Made by a program: the position numbers and the translations under genes. The notes beneath the pieces are model-generated. The model had not been told where the DNA came from and searched no databases. It worked only from the letters and a program-made list of their open reading frames with translations. Source: Antarcticibacterium sp. 1MA-6-2 (GTDB taxonomy: Bacteria; Bacteroidota; Bacteroidia; Flavobacteriales; Flavobacteriaceae). Taken from it: a DNA stretch of 64,000 nucleotides. Of the stretch, positions 36,618 to 48,300 are shown piece by piece. Where the stretch lies: positions 2,728,001 through 2,792,000 of the forward strand of contig NZ_CP091036.1 in the NCBI RefSeq assembly GCF_021535135.1. The letters run 5' to 3'. Within the stretch, counting starts at the first letter, position 1; every line of letters begins with the position of its first letter.

Positions 36618-39506
36618 ATGACAAATTTTAAGTTTAAAATGGTGGCTTTCGTCCTATCGTTAAGTGTGATAGGATTTGTTTCCTGCGATAAGGCCGTGGG
36701 AAATGAAAAAGCCGCTACTAACGATCCTGAATTATCAATTGAGTACGAGAAGTATGAACTTGATAACGGGCTTAACGTGGTCCTTCATCAGGATAAATCA
36801 GATCCAATTGTCTCTGTGGCCATACAATATGGAGTGGGATCAAACCGGGAGAAAAAAGGCCGTACAGGTTTCGCACACCTTTTTGAACACATGCTTTTTC
36901 AGGAATCAGAAAACGTTCCGCAGGATCAATTTTTTAAGAAAATCCAGGATGCTTAGGTGGAACATTAAACGGTGGTACCTGGCAGGATGGAACAGTTTAT
37001 TATGAAGTGGTGCCAAAAAATGCGCTGGAAATGGTAATGTGGCTGGAATCTGACAGGATGGGTTATCTTATTAATACAGTAACTGAAACTGCTTTTGCCA
37101 ACCAGCAGGAAGTTGTACAAAACGAAAAAAGACAACGTGTTGACAATAATCCTTATGGCCACACCGGATGGGTAATTGACAAAAACCTTTATCCCGATGG
37201 TCACCCGTACAGCTGGCAGGTGATTGGAGAGCTTGAAGATCTTCAAAACGCAACTGTAGCCGATGTTAAAGAATTCTATGACAAGTTCTATGGACCTAAT
37301 AATGCTACCCTTGTAATAGCAGGAGATTTTGACAAAGCCGAAACCAAAAAACTGATAGAAAAGTACTTCGGAGAAATTAAAAAAAGACAGGAAGTGGCAC
37401 CTTTAGAAGTTCAAACTGTGACTCTTCCTGAAACAAAACGTCTTTACCACGAAGACAATTTTGCCACAACACCTCAGCTAAACATGGTATGGCCTGCGGT
37501 AGAGCAGTATACTAAAGATGCTTATGCCCTGGATTTCCTGGGAGAAATACTTTCCGACGGGAAAGAAGCACCTTTATACCAGGTTCTTGTAAAAGAGAAG
37601 GAGCTTACTTCGCAACCTTATGCTTATAACAGCGCCAGCCAAATTGCAGGTAAATTTCAAATCTCTGTAACCGCAAATGCAGGAGTAGATCTAGACAGCG
37701 TTGAGGCTGGTATCAAAGAAGCTTTCACGTTATTTGAAAAAGAAGGTGTTACTGAAAGAGATATAGAAAGAATCAAAGCTTAGCCAGGAAACTGACTTTT
37801 ATAACGGAATTAGCAGTGTTCTTGGTAAATCTTTCCAATTAGCACAATATGATGTATTCACCGGAGATCCGGGTTATATCGAAAAGGATATAAAAAATAT
37901 TCGTGCGGTGACAAAAGAAGATGTTATGAGGGTTTATAACAAGTACATAAAGGGAAAACCATTTGTACTCACCAGTTTTGTACCTAAAGGAAATATAGAA
38001 CTTATTGCTGAAAATTCTGAAAAAGCTGAAGTAGTTGAAGAAGAAATAACTGAAAATGTTCAAACAGAAGTAGCTGAAGAGCAGCAGGAAATCCAGAAGA
38101 CTCCTTCAAAAATTGACCGCTCTGTACAACCTGCAATGGGAGAAACTCCCAAACTAAACGTTCCGGATTCCTGGTCAGAAGTTCTTGGAAATAAGCTCGA
38201 AGTATATGGACTGGAACAAACTGAGTTGCCCTTGGTAAACTTCAGCATTGTTATAGAAGGTGGTCACTTACTGGATGATCTTAGTAAAAACGGAGTAGCT
38301 AACTTGATGACGGATATTCTAATGGAAGGTACCGCCAATAAAACTCCGGCAGAGCTGGAAGAAGAGATCGACCTGCTTGGTGCTAACATAAATATGTACA
38401 CTACCAGTGAGTCTATTGTTATTCGGGGTAATACCCTTACCCGTAATTTTGATAAGACTATGGCTTTGGTAGAGGAAATTTTACTTGAGCCTCGTTGGGA
38501 CGAAGAAGAATTTGCGAGAATTAAGACCAGTACTATCAACGGTATTAGAAGAAATGAGGCCAATCCTAATGTAATTGCGAATCAGGTTTACAATAAAATC
38601 CTGTATGGGGAAAAGCATCCTTTTGCCTATCCAGTTTCGGGAACAGTAGAATCTGTTGAATCTATCACTATTCAGGATTTAAAGAATTATTATCAAAAAT
38701 ACTTCTCTCCTACCGTGAGCCGTATGCATATAGTAGGTGACATTTCTAAAACTGAAGCTCTGGCAGCTGCAAAAGGTTTGGCAGAGAAATGGGAGCCAAA
38801 AGAAGTAAAAATACCTGAATTCCCTATCAGTAATAACAGGGACAAAGCATCTTTGTATTTCGTAGATGTTCCTAACGCAAAACAATCGGTTATAAATATT
38901 GGCTATATCGCACTTCCAAGAACAAATCAGGATTATTTCCCGGCCGAGGTGATGAATTACAAATTGGGAGGGTCTTTCTCCGGAAACGTCAACCTGGTTT
39001 TACGTGAGGAAAAGGGGTATACTTACGGTGCCCGTTCAGGTTTTAGTGGTTCTAAGATTCCCGGAACTTTCACGGCTTCTTCCAGTGTACGTACTAATAC
39101 TACAGGAGAATCTGTTGGAATATTCAGGGATGAAATTGCTAAATACAAGGAAGGAATTACTCCTGAAGATTTAGAATTCACCAAAAATGCTCTTATAAAA
39201 TCCAATGCTCTTCGTTTTGAGACACAGGGCTCTTTACTTGGAATGCTTCAGGAAATGAGCGCTTATGATCTTGATCCTAAATATATAGAGAAGGAAGAAA
39301 AAATTATTGGAGCTATGACTTTGGAACAACACAGGAAGCTGGCTCAAAAATATCTGGACGAGTCAAAAATGGCTTATATCGTTGTTGGTGACGCAGCTAC
39401 CCAGTTTGAGCAATTTAAAGACATGGGCTTTGACGAAGTACAGCTTGTAGATAAAAAAGGGGAAGAGATTAATAAAATTAAAACTCAACCCGATTTAAAA
39501 AATTAA
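36618..39506 (+). CDS. tandem M16 zinc peptidase, lipoprotein, two frameshifts
   Basis: Corrected length is 961 residues. A lipoprotein signal ends GFVSCDKA. The first M16 domain carries the zinc motif HLFEHMLFQ (inverted HxxEH) with the downstream Glu region NEKRQRVDNNPYGH. The second domain (from about residue 500) has lost the motif, as in many two-domain M16 proteins, and forms the other half of the clamshell. An acidic linker (EKAEVVEEEITENVQTEVAE) lies between. Frames break at 36951-36958 (GCTTAGGT; GCCGGT gives IQDAGGTLNGGTWQDG) and 37778-37784 (GCTTAGC; GCCGGC gives IKAGQETDFYNG). It probably degrades peptides in the periplasm. Confidence 0.92.
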
Positions 39507-39527
39507 TTAAATAAAATAAGGAGATCG

Positions 39528-39555
39528 AAGCCTGTCCCGTGGACAGGCTTTTTGC
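39528..39555 (+). terminator. terminator after the M16 gene
   Basis: AAGCCTGTCC pairs with GGACAGGCTT over CGT, followed by TTTGC. It also faces the convergent subtilase gene. Confidence 0.85.
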
Positions 39556-39579
39556 TTATTACATATTTTAGATCCTAAT

Positions 39580-42361
39580 TTAATAGACCAGTATCTTCGC
39601 AGTTCCTACCTGCTTTCCTCCTCGGGAAGTCCTTAATATGTACATCCCTGGTGTATAAAATTTGATCTCAAATCTATCAATATAGCGAATGAGATTATTT
39701 TCAGAGAGCAGCCTACCCTGCATATCAAAAATCTGGATTTCAAGATCGTCTCCTTTGGATATTACCGTTAGGTCCTCCCCGGCCCTTACGGGGTTTGGAT
39801 ATACCTCAAGAGTATTCTCTCCGGGAACAAAGATTTTCACTTCGTTTGTTTTAATCTCCCGTCCGTCACTTAAGAGGATTGTTACATAAAAATTGCTATA
39901 CCCAGCTTCCATTACACTATCTGTAACGGTAAATTGCAAATTATTAAAGGGAGCGGTAAATTCTTCAATATTAGATATTTCTCCGCCTGAATCTCTTCGG
40001 AAGGTAATTTTTTCAATCCCTGTGCTGGTACTGAGATTTAAAGTGGCATTAACCATAGCTCCCTCATCCAGCAGCGCATAAAAATTCTGGTAATAACATA
40101 AAACTCCCTGTTCTTTATAATTAACCGCAAAACCTGCTGGTCCCCGGGAACCTTCGAAAATGGGAACAACTGACCAAAAATCGCTGCTGAAAGTGTCCTT
40201 ATTAATAACGGCACTTGTGTCCTGCACTTCCAGGAAATCCTGCATATAAAAAGATCCCAGGTTCCGGAGTTGATAAGCTGTCGCATTTTCAACGCTCTCC
40301 CATGACAGCAGCACCTCCTCTTCACAGTTGTACACCACTTCAGGAATTAATTCCTGAGAAACAGCGAAATAATCAGAAAGAAATTCTGTTGAGCCTATTG
40401 TCATTCGCAGCTGAGCTCTTCCGGAAATATCAGAAGTATTCCATTTATAGTAGCCCTTTTTAAGATCTACATTTTCATCCAGGGTCACCCAGCCTGACTC
40501 ATTGAGATTTACCTCCAGTTTTCCTGAATTAGCTGCAAAAGAGGTTTTCCATCTCAGGTAATTAGGTGTCTGGTTTCTAATTACTGCATCATCGGCAGTT
40601 GGAAAGGTCCATTCAAATTCATCTTCAGCAACGGTAGTATAAGCTATAGAAAACTTTTGAACATCGCTGATAAGATTTTCTGTAGCAACTTCAATTATAT
40701 ATTCCCCTGCCACAGGATCTTCCAGAGTGATAATTTCAGAAGGATTTAGATGATCTTTCCCTCTCTGTGCGGGAGCGTTAAGATTTTCTGGGTCCTTATT
40801 TAAAATCCAGGGTAGCCACAGGTTTCCTGAGGGATCTGTGATCTGCAGGTTAAGATCATTTTTTAAAGTTACTTCATCCCCGGGATTTGCTGCGGGATCG
40901 ATCCAGGAGATGGCTATCTTAAAAGATTTTATTCCTTCAGGAATTGTAATACTGAAATCTTCAGGACCATTACCGTATATTTCTCCTTCAAGATAATTTC
41001 CTGCCTCTATGATTTTCATACTTTCATAAGCATTAAGATTTCCATATCCCGCTGAAAAATCTAAATGCTCTGCTCCCACGTCTTCTGCTCCGGCAATTAA
41101 AACTGCTTTTATGAGGGAAAATTCAGGAAAAACGCCCTCTTTCTTCCTGTAAAGATCCTGAAGCAGCACCGCAGTTCCTGAAACAAGAGCAGCTGCATCT
41201 GAAGTTCCTTCAGGCGCGTAAGCTACCAGTTCGGGTTTTAAGCGGCCGTCATTAGCTGGGCCTTTAGAACTTCGTGCTTCCACCTTCTTTTCTCTGTCTA
41301 CCGCTCCTACAGTGAGAGCATTTTTTGCCATTTTGAAGTTCCCGGTCATATTTGCTGCTCCCGGGATTCCTGCATAATTTCCTGTCTCCGGAGTTTCCTG
41401 GCCTTTGTTTCCGGCTGAGAAAACATGAACCAGCTCCGGGATTTCATTCACTTGCGCGTCATAAACCGCGGCTTCGTTACTATATGAAGTCTCTATACCT
41501 GTACCATAAGAATGGTTTTGAACGTAAATTTCATTTTCTAAATAGGAAGAATTTTCGTCTGGAAATAATTGTAGAAAACTGGAACTGCTTACAACTGCTG
41601 CAGGAGCCACCCCCTTACCTCTACTGCTGCTGTTTCCAGCTCCCACTATGAGTGTCGCGATTAAAGTCGCGTGCCTGTCCAAATTTTCTGCTTGAAGCCC
41701 GTTTAGCTCATACCTAGTTTTTTAGATCAATATCTGTGGTATCAAAAAGAAATTCTTTAATAGACACCTTAAGATTTTCTCCACGAACTTCAGGATAACG
41801 GTGATGTACAAAATTTATATTGTTAACCGTTAGATCATGTTTATTAACCGCAGTTTCTACCTGGGGTCGTTTATATAAACTAATGTGGGTGACAAGATCA
41901 CTTTTCAGAAGTCTATTAAAATCCCCCGGGGATGCTCTTATTATAAAATAGTTTTGGTACTCCTGAAGTATTTCCATGCCTCGAATTTCTTTAAATTCAA
42001 CGGCATCTACAGTGTTAACCGACAGAAGAACAGGAGCTTCAGGCCGAAACCTTTGCAGGGCAGGAGCCAGTTTCCAGTCTGCAGAAATTTCGTACAGAGT
42101 ATCATCAGCAGTAAATTTCAGATCTGAAACAGAAGAAACCTGAATAATATGTGCATCTTTTGCATAAGATTTGACAATTTTTACCCCGGATAAATTTATT
42201 TCCTTTGGAAATTTTCCACTCTTAAGTAAGTAAAATCCTTCCTTTATAAAATTTTTAACATTTACTTCTTTTGCCCGCGGAGGCAGCAGGAATGGTTCCT
42301 GAGCCGTAATCAACTGAATATTAGCTGCCAGAAAAAAGAGTATCAGTAAATATTTTAGCAT
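39580..42361 (-). CDS. subtilisin-like serine protease with T9SS type A sorting domain, one frameshift
   Basis: Corrected length is 926 residues. A signal peptide (MLKYLLILFFLAANIQLITA) leads into a propeptide-like region. The S8 triad is plausible: Asp in LFDTTDIDLKN, His in LDRHATLIATLIVGAGNSS and Ser in APEGTSDAAALVSGTAVLL. Middle domains include a jelly-roll-like ISWIDPAANPGDEVTLKNDL. The C-terminus LEVYPNPVRAGEDLTV to the final KILVY is a type A T9SS sorting domain, directing export across the outer membrane and attachment or release. The frame breaks at 41712-41718. The minus strand reads ACTAGGT; ACCGGT gives DLKNRYELNG. Confidence 0.9.
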
Positions 42362-42452
42362 TGTGCAGCAGGAATTCTTTTATTTAATTCTATATATTGT
42401 TGCTAATTAAACATGTTTTATTCAAACCCCTTATCTTAAACTAAATTAAATT

Positions 42453-43295
42453 ATGATGAAAAGTAAAATTACTTCGATGATCTGCGTGGTAGCATTGACT
42501 GCCACAACTTTTGTATCCTGTAATTCAGACTCTGAAAATGTAGAGCAGGATCAGGAATTGGCACAAATGGGAGAAAAACTGGAACTATTAGGTTTCAACA
42601 TTCAGGATCTTCACAAAACCACCTTTAATGGAGTTGAAGGTTATGCAGTTGAAGGTGACATTTTCCTGACTAAAAATGAAATTATAGAAATGTCTCCTGC
42701 AATTTCTGTTTCAGATGATGTTTTGGAAACTGAACATTACCGCACCCATAATGTAGTTACTTCAGGAAGAACAATTTCTGTTTACATGGATGCAGAGTTT
42801 AATTCTACAATGCAGGCTGCGTTTGATGATGCTCTTGCACGTTATAATGCCCTTGCCTTAACTATAAAATTTCAAAGAGCTTCAAGTGAAGGTGCAGATA
42901 TTGATGTTCTTGCAGAAAAATTGGCGAAATACAGGGGTTATACTATCCTTGGACGTAGTGCCGGATTCCCTGATGCAAGTGGAAATCCTGCTACTCCTAT
43001 TGTTCTAAATTCTGATGTATACAACCCTCGAAGAGGAAGTATTCCTGCTGATGCAGCTACTGTAATTGCACACGAAATAGGACACGCTATCGGTTTTCGA
43101 CATACAGACTATGCTGACCGTTCTTTTAGCTGTGGAGGAAGTTATTCCAATGAAGGAGCAGCTGATGTAGGAGCTGAATATATTCCAGGCACGCCTTCAG
43201 GACCGGAAGATGGTTCTTATATGTTAGCATGTAGCAACGGAACTGACAGACCTTTTACCACTGGAGACAGAACAGCATTAACTACTGTTTATTAA
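42453..43295 (+). CDS. HEIGH-type zinc metalloprotease (M57-like) lipoprotein
   Basis: 280 residues. The lipobox FVSCN follows a signal helix. The metal site VIAHEIGHAIGFRHTDYADR has the HExxHxxGxxH zincin pattern with the word HEIGH typical of the Bacteroidetes dual-action metalloprotease family (Peptidase_M57). A Cys-containing region (SCGGSYSNEGAADVGAEYIP) follows. The gene is divergent from the subtilase, only 91 bases away, so both secreted proteases may be co-regulated. Confidence 0.88.
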   Translation: MMKSKITSMICVVALTATTFVSCNSDSENVEQDQELAQMGEKLELLGFNIQDLHKTTFNGVEGYAVEGDIFLTKNEIIEMSPAISVSDDVLETEHYRTHNVVTSGRTISVYMDAEFNSTMQAAFDDALARYNALALTIKFQRASSEGADIDVLAEKLAKYRGYTILGRSAGFPDASGNPATPIVLNSDVYNPRRGSIPADAATVIAHEIGHAIGFRHTDYADRSFSCGGSYSNEGAADVGAEYIPGTPSGPEDGSYMLACSNGTDRPFTTGDRTALTTVY

Positions 43296-43319
43296 TTGAA
43301 GTGTAATAAAAGTTATAAG

Positions 43320-43342
43320 AAGCCGTCCCCTGGACGGCTTTC
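43320..43342 (+). terminator. terminator after the HEIGH protease gene
   Basis: AAGCCGTCC pairs with GGACGGCTT over CCT, then TCTT. Confidence 0.8.
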
Positions 43343-43429
43343 TTATGTTCTTAATTGAGTTATTACTTTTATTTATTTTCAGTAACTTAATTAAAGTTGA
43401 AATGTTAAACTGAAATCGAAAAAGGCAAA

Positions 43430-44149
43430 ATGGACTCAAAAATATACATAGGAACCAGCGGATATCAGTACAAGCATTGGAAAGGGGATTTTTATCCTGA
43501 AAATCTTCCGGTTTCACAATGGTTTGAGCATTACTGCAAATTTTTTGATACTATTGAGATCAATAATACTTTCTATAGAATGGCCAGTGCAGAAACTTTT
43601 CATAATTGGCGGGAAGCTGCGCCTGAAGGTTTTTGTTATGTGATCAAATACAGCAAATATGGTACTCACAATAAAAAGCTGAAGGATCCCGAAGGGCACG
43701 TAAATTACTTTTTAGACCGAGCTTCTCACCTTAAAAAAACTCTTGGCCCTATCCTGGTGCAACTGCCTCCAAACTGGAAGCGCAATTATCCGCGGCTCGA
43801 CGAATTCTTGCAGGAAACGCCTAAAGGTTTAAGATGGGCAGTAGAAATCAGAGATCCCGATTGGTTTTCAGAGGAGCTTTATGAACTTCTCAGGAAACAC
43901 GAGGCTTCCCTGGTTATTCACGATATGATAAAGGATCATCCTGTAGAACTCACTACAAACTGGGTTTATCTAAGATTTCACGGAGAAAACTACAGCGGTA
44001 GCTATACTGAAGAACAGCTGAATGGAATAGCGGCCAGTATTCGGGAATATTGGGAAGAGAAAAAGGACGTTTTTGTTTATTTTAATAATGACCTTGGCGG
44101 TCACGCAGTTAGAAATGCCATTACTTTAAAAGATAAACTGGGTATTTAA
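43430..44149 (+). CDS. DUF72 family protein
   Basis: 239 residues with the family hallmarks YIGTSGYQYKHWKGDFYPEN at the start, EINNTFYRMA, YVIKYSKYGTH, GPILVQLPPNWK and FVYFNNDLGGHAVRNA at the end. The fold is a TIM barrel resembling xylose-isomerase-like enzymes. The biochemical function is unknown. Confidence 0.93.
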   Translation: MDSKIYIGTSGYQYKHWKGDFYPENLPVSQWFEHYCKFFDTIEINNTFYRMASAETFHNWREAAPEGFCYVIKYSKYGTHNKKLKDPEGHVNYFLDRASHLKKTLGPILVQLPPNWKRNYPRLDEFLQETPKGLRWAVEIRDPDWFSEELYELLRKHEASLVIHDMIKDHPVELTTNWVYLRFHGENYSGSYTEEQLNGIAASIREYWEEKKDVFVYFNNDLGGHAVRNAITLKDKLGI

Positions 44150-44245
44150 CGTCGATATCTCCTAATCCATCAAGAAATTAAGTGATTTAGCGGGTTCTTT
44201 TACCTGGGAATTGTTAGGTTTGGAAAAATCAAGACCAAAACCTTC

Positions 44246-45313
44246 ATGAGAGCCGTAGTTTCAATTCTCCCTTTTTTCATTATTTCTTTTTTGAATCCCA
44301 TTAATGCACAGGACACTGCAGCTGTTACACCAGAACAAATTGTTATTGGAATAACTCCTACCCCACCCTTTGTCATGGAAAACGAGAGAGGATTTACTCG
44401 CCTGAGTATTTCTTCATGGGAACTGGTGAATGAAAGTTTGGATCTGAATTACACATACCGCTCCTATTCCTCTCTTCTCGAGCTGTTGACTGCCATCGAA
44501 AATAAAGAAGTGGACCTGAGCATCAATCCGATTACTGTAACCGACAGGCGGATGAAACGAATAAGTTTTTCCCAACCCTATTTTATTTCCTATACAGGAA
44601 TTGCACAGCAGCAAGGCACCATTTTTTGGAAATACCTTGGGAATATCCTTAGCTGGAATTTTCTTTCGGCCATTCTTATTCTTTTAGCTGTGATCTTCAT
44701 TTTTGGTTTCCTGGTGTGGATCTTTGAACGAAGGAAGAATAAGGAAGAATTTGGAGGAGGCCTTAAAGGTGTTTTTCAGGGCTTTTGGTGGAGTGCCGTA
44801 ACAATGACCACTGTGGGTTATGGAGACAAATCTCCCAGGACTTTTGGCGGCAGGGTCATTGGGTTGATCTGGATGTTTATGGCAATTATATTAATTTCCA
44901 CCCTTACAGCTGGAATAGCTTCTTCCCTTACAGTTCAAAATATAAATAACGAGATCAATTCCATCCGGGATCTGGAAAATTTTGAAGTTGTCACCGTTAG
45001 CGGTTCCAGTTCCCAGGAATTGTTAAGCCAGTACAATATTCTTTTTGATGAGGTTATAAATGAGCATGAAGGTATAGATGCCATTTTGGAAAAAGAAGGA
45101 GTTCTCTTTGTCTATGACCAACCTATTCTTAAGTATGAAATAGATCAAAGAGAACTTCACGATGAGCTTGAAGTGCTTCAACGTACTTTAAAAAGAGACT
45201 ACTACTCCTATAGTTTTCCCAAAGGATCACCACTTATTGAAAAAATAAATCCGGCCCTGGTAGCTTCCCTTAAAAGCATGGAGTGGAATGTACTTATTGA
45301 GGAGTATAAATAG
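44246..45313 (+). CDS. prokaryotic ionotropic glutamate receptor-like K+ channel (GluR0-like)
   Basis: 355 residues. Layout matches GluR0: signal peptide (to INAQ), ligand-binding lobe S1 (VIGITPTPPFVMENERGFTR to about residue 120), TM1 (LSAILILLAVIFIFGFLVWI), pore loop WWSAVTMTTVGYGDKSPRTF, TM2 (LIWMFMAIILISTLTAGIAS), then lobe S2 (RDLENFEVVTVSGSSSQELL to the end). The pore holds the K+ selectivity filter TVGYGD. Ligand binding outside the inner membrane should gate a K+ current, by analogy with GluR0; the ligand is unknown. Standing alone; convergent with the ATPase gene. Confidence 0.9.
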   Translation: MRAVVSILPFFIISFLNPINAQDTAAVTPEQIVIGITPTPPFVMENERGFTRLSISSWELVNESLDLNYTYRSYSSLLELLTAIENKEVDLSINPITVTDRRMKRISFSQPYFISYTGIAQQQGTIFWKYLGNILSWNFLSAILILLAVIFIFGFLVWIFERRKNKEEFGGGLKGVFQGFWWSAVTMTTVGYGDKSPRTFGGRVIGLIWMFMAIILISTLTAGIASSLTVQNINNEINSIRDLENFEVVTVSGSSSQELLSQYNILFDEVINEHEGIDAILEKEGVLFVYDQPILKYEIDQRELHDELEVLQRTLKRDYYSYSFPKGSPLIEKINPALVASLKSMEWNVLIEEYK

Positions 45314-45344
45314 TTTATTCAATCTAAAGGAGAATTAAAACTAT

Positions 45345-48300
45345 TTAGTCCAGTTTTTTCTTCTCCAGCCCTTTCTGAAGCACCTCTTTTATACCTTCAA
45401 GATTATCTGAAAATTGCATCATTTGAGATAAGATCTGCGCCATTTCATTTTTATTTCCGAAGCCTTTCAGCTTATTGTTCTTCACAAATGTTTCCTGAAT
45501 GGTTTTCCACCGCTCCTGCTCCACCTCATCAAGTTGATCTACAAGCTCCTTGTACTTTAAGAGATTGGCTTCAGCAGAAGAAGTTAGCGTCTGTGATTCA
45601 CTTTCATAATGGGAAAGCAACAGCCTGTCCAATTCTTTATCGTTCATAATCGGCACCACCTTCGCCACCAGTTTATTCATATCCCGATAGGAACCCTGCA
45701 GTTTAAACGAAGGCTGCGTCCTGTATTCATCTTCCATAGCTGCACTTTTTATATAGGCAGCATTCACCTTCAAAACGGTATTCCTAATCTCTATGACTTT
45801 TTCAAGAACAGAGGTGTACTCCTGGATCTCCTGGTTACTATGACTTCCCACCAGCTGTGCCTCCTGGTTATTATTCTCAATCCTGTTAAGCAGGGTGTAA
45901 ACATCCTCAAAATGAGTGCTGCTCAACTGCTGCAACAACGGATTTGCAGTCAGGGAATTCTCCACAAGGCTTAATTTGAAAAGATGTTCAGTATCTCCAA
46001 TAATATCCCCCAGGTTGTAAATGTCTGCCCGGTTTGCAAGCATATCGGGAATCCTGAATTTATCACTAGGTTTCTGTATATGGATTTCCTGCCATTATCA
46101 CGCAGAACTTCTTTCCGCGCAGATCGTATGTTTTCGACTTTCCGTTGTAGACTCCTTCGATTTTTCTAGTACCGTCTGAAAGTGAAATAAACTTCTGCAG
46201 AAATTCCGGGTTGCAATGCTGAATATCATCCAGATAAAGCATCACATTATTGCCCATTTCGAAAGCCAAATTCAGCTTTTTCAACTCTTCCCTGGCAGCT
46301 GAATTTGTTGCCGAAATTGGATCTACTGAAGTTATCTCATGGCCAATTGCCGGACCGTTGATCCTGATGAATACCAGACCAAGCCGATCGGCAATGTATT
46401 CCATCAGGGTGGTTTTTCCGTATCCCGGAGGTGAGATAAGCAGCAACATTCCACTTCTGTCTGTCCTTGTTTTGTCACCCACTGTACCCAATTGCTTGGC
46501 GAGATTATCTCCAAACAAAGGAAAATAAACCTGGTCAATCAGTTTGTTCCGAACAAAAGAAGTGAGAACACGGGGTTTAAGTTCCTCCAATTTCAGTTCT
46601 TCCCGAAGGGTCTTTGTGATCTCCTGCTTCGCCTTTCTGAAGGAATTGTAAGCAGGAATATCATTATTGCTAAACTCCTCAAGTTGAGAAATGAATTTAT
46701 GATAATTGAAATTAAATACGCCCTCCTTAAAGCTGGGATGCTCCCCGGTAAGTCCTTCAATAGCAGCTGCGGGAAATACTGCTTTTGTCTTAGAAATTGA
46801 TTCGTCTCCAAACAGTATAATGCATACCACCTCATCAATATAGTTAAGAAGTAAATCCTTTTCTGATCCTTCCTGTTTACTGTTCACAAAAGCCGATACC
46901 CACTGCTTTATCAGCCTAATCTTACCTTTGTAATCGTTAACGGCTTCGTAACTGTTTTTAAATTTAAGATCTGCCTGCTGATTTTTCAGGGCTTTTAAGA
47001 AATCCTCTTTTAAAGAAATTGCTACACTGCTGCGTACGAACTCATCATCATTTTGAAGTTCTTCAAAGAGGTAAATGGCAATTTTTTCATTTACTGCGGA
47101 AGAAAACAAACCTGTCTCTTCTGCAAAAATTTCTATTTGCTTCTGAAGATTCTGAATAAGAAAATCATACTCTTTTGTAGCCGGAAAAATAGTTAAAACT
47201 TCCCCCGAAGCTTTTAAAGTTTGGTCCAGTTCTTTTCGCGCCTCCACCGGAAGGCTATTCCAGAAATATTGCGCGTAACTTCTCAGCTGTGGAGAAAAAA
47301 TCAGCAATCCCAATTCGTGGTGCTTGTGGACCAGAACACTTAAAATTTTAGCTGCATCGACATCGTGTACTCCTTTGATGTAGCCTTCGGAATAATCGCT
47401 GCTGCTTTCCTTTTGAACGATCTTAAGTAATTCCTCTTCTGAAGCTTTCAACAATTCTTCGCCGGGTAGTTCCCTGAATAATTTATAAGCAAGGTAGGAC
47501 GACCTGTAGACACGTTCATTTTCAGAAACAAATTCCTGCTCCCACAGTTTTTGTGAATTCAGCAGAGTTTCATCTTTTAGTTCCTGATAAAAATCGGTTC
47601 CGGTCAGATGATAATGCGGCGCGCCATCTTTTAAAACAATGGTAAGGTCCAGCGGCTGTTTGTTTACCCCGAATTTATGCTTCCCAAGCCTGATCACATT
47701 GTCTCCATCCTCGTATAGTTCCAGCTTATCCTTGAGCCTGCGCAAGGCATTTTCCCTTGCTGTTTTAAGACTGGTCTCAATTTCTTCGGCTTTCCCGCTG
47801 TCATCCAGTTCTACGAGCTGTTTAATTATGTCCCTTACCTTATTGATCATAAGGTCGGCCGCAAAATAACCGTGGATTTCTGATGCCGAAGTAAATCGTT
47901 CAGCTTTGGAATGAGCTCCTTTTAAAATTCTTTCCGCAGCATTTTGAAGCGCCATTGCTTTTTTATTCCGCTTCTCAACCAGGGCATTTTTCCGGGCTTC
48001 GAAAGCGCCATGAACTTCTTCCCGCTTTTCGATGATCAACGAAATAAATTCCTCAAAATCGGTAAATTTCCCTTCCAGTTCTTCCAGCTGAATCGAGATC
48101 TTTGTCTGGAATTCATCACATTTTTCGGGAGTGCTTAAGCAATGTCAAGGTAATTGATGATACTTTGATCGATAAGCTTTAGCTGCGCAGCAAAATCAGC
48201 TCTCGCCTCTGCACTTCCCAAAGAGGTTTTCTTGTTTCTTAAAGCCGCTTTTAATTGATTAATTGTTGCAAAAATGAGGGAGATATTATCGATGATCTTT

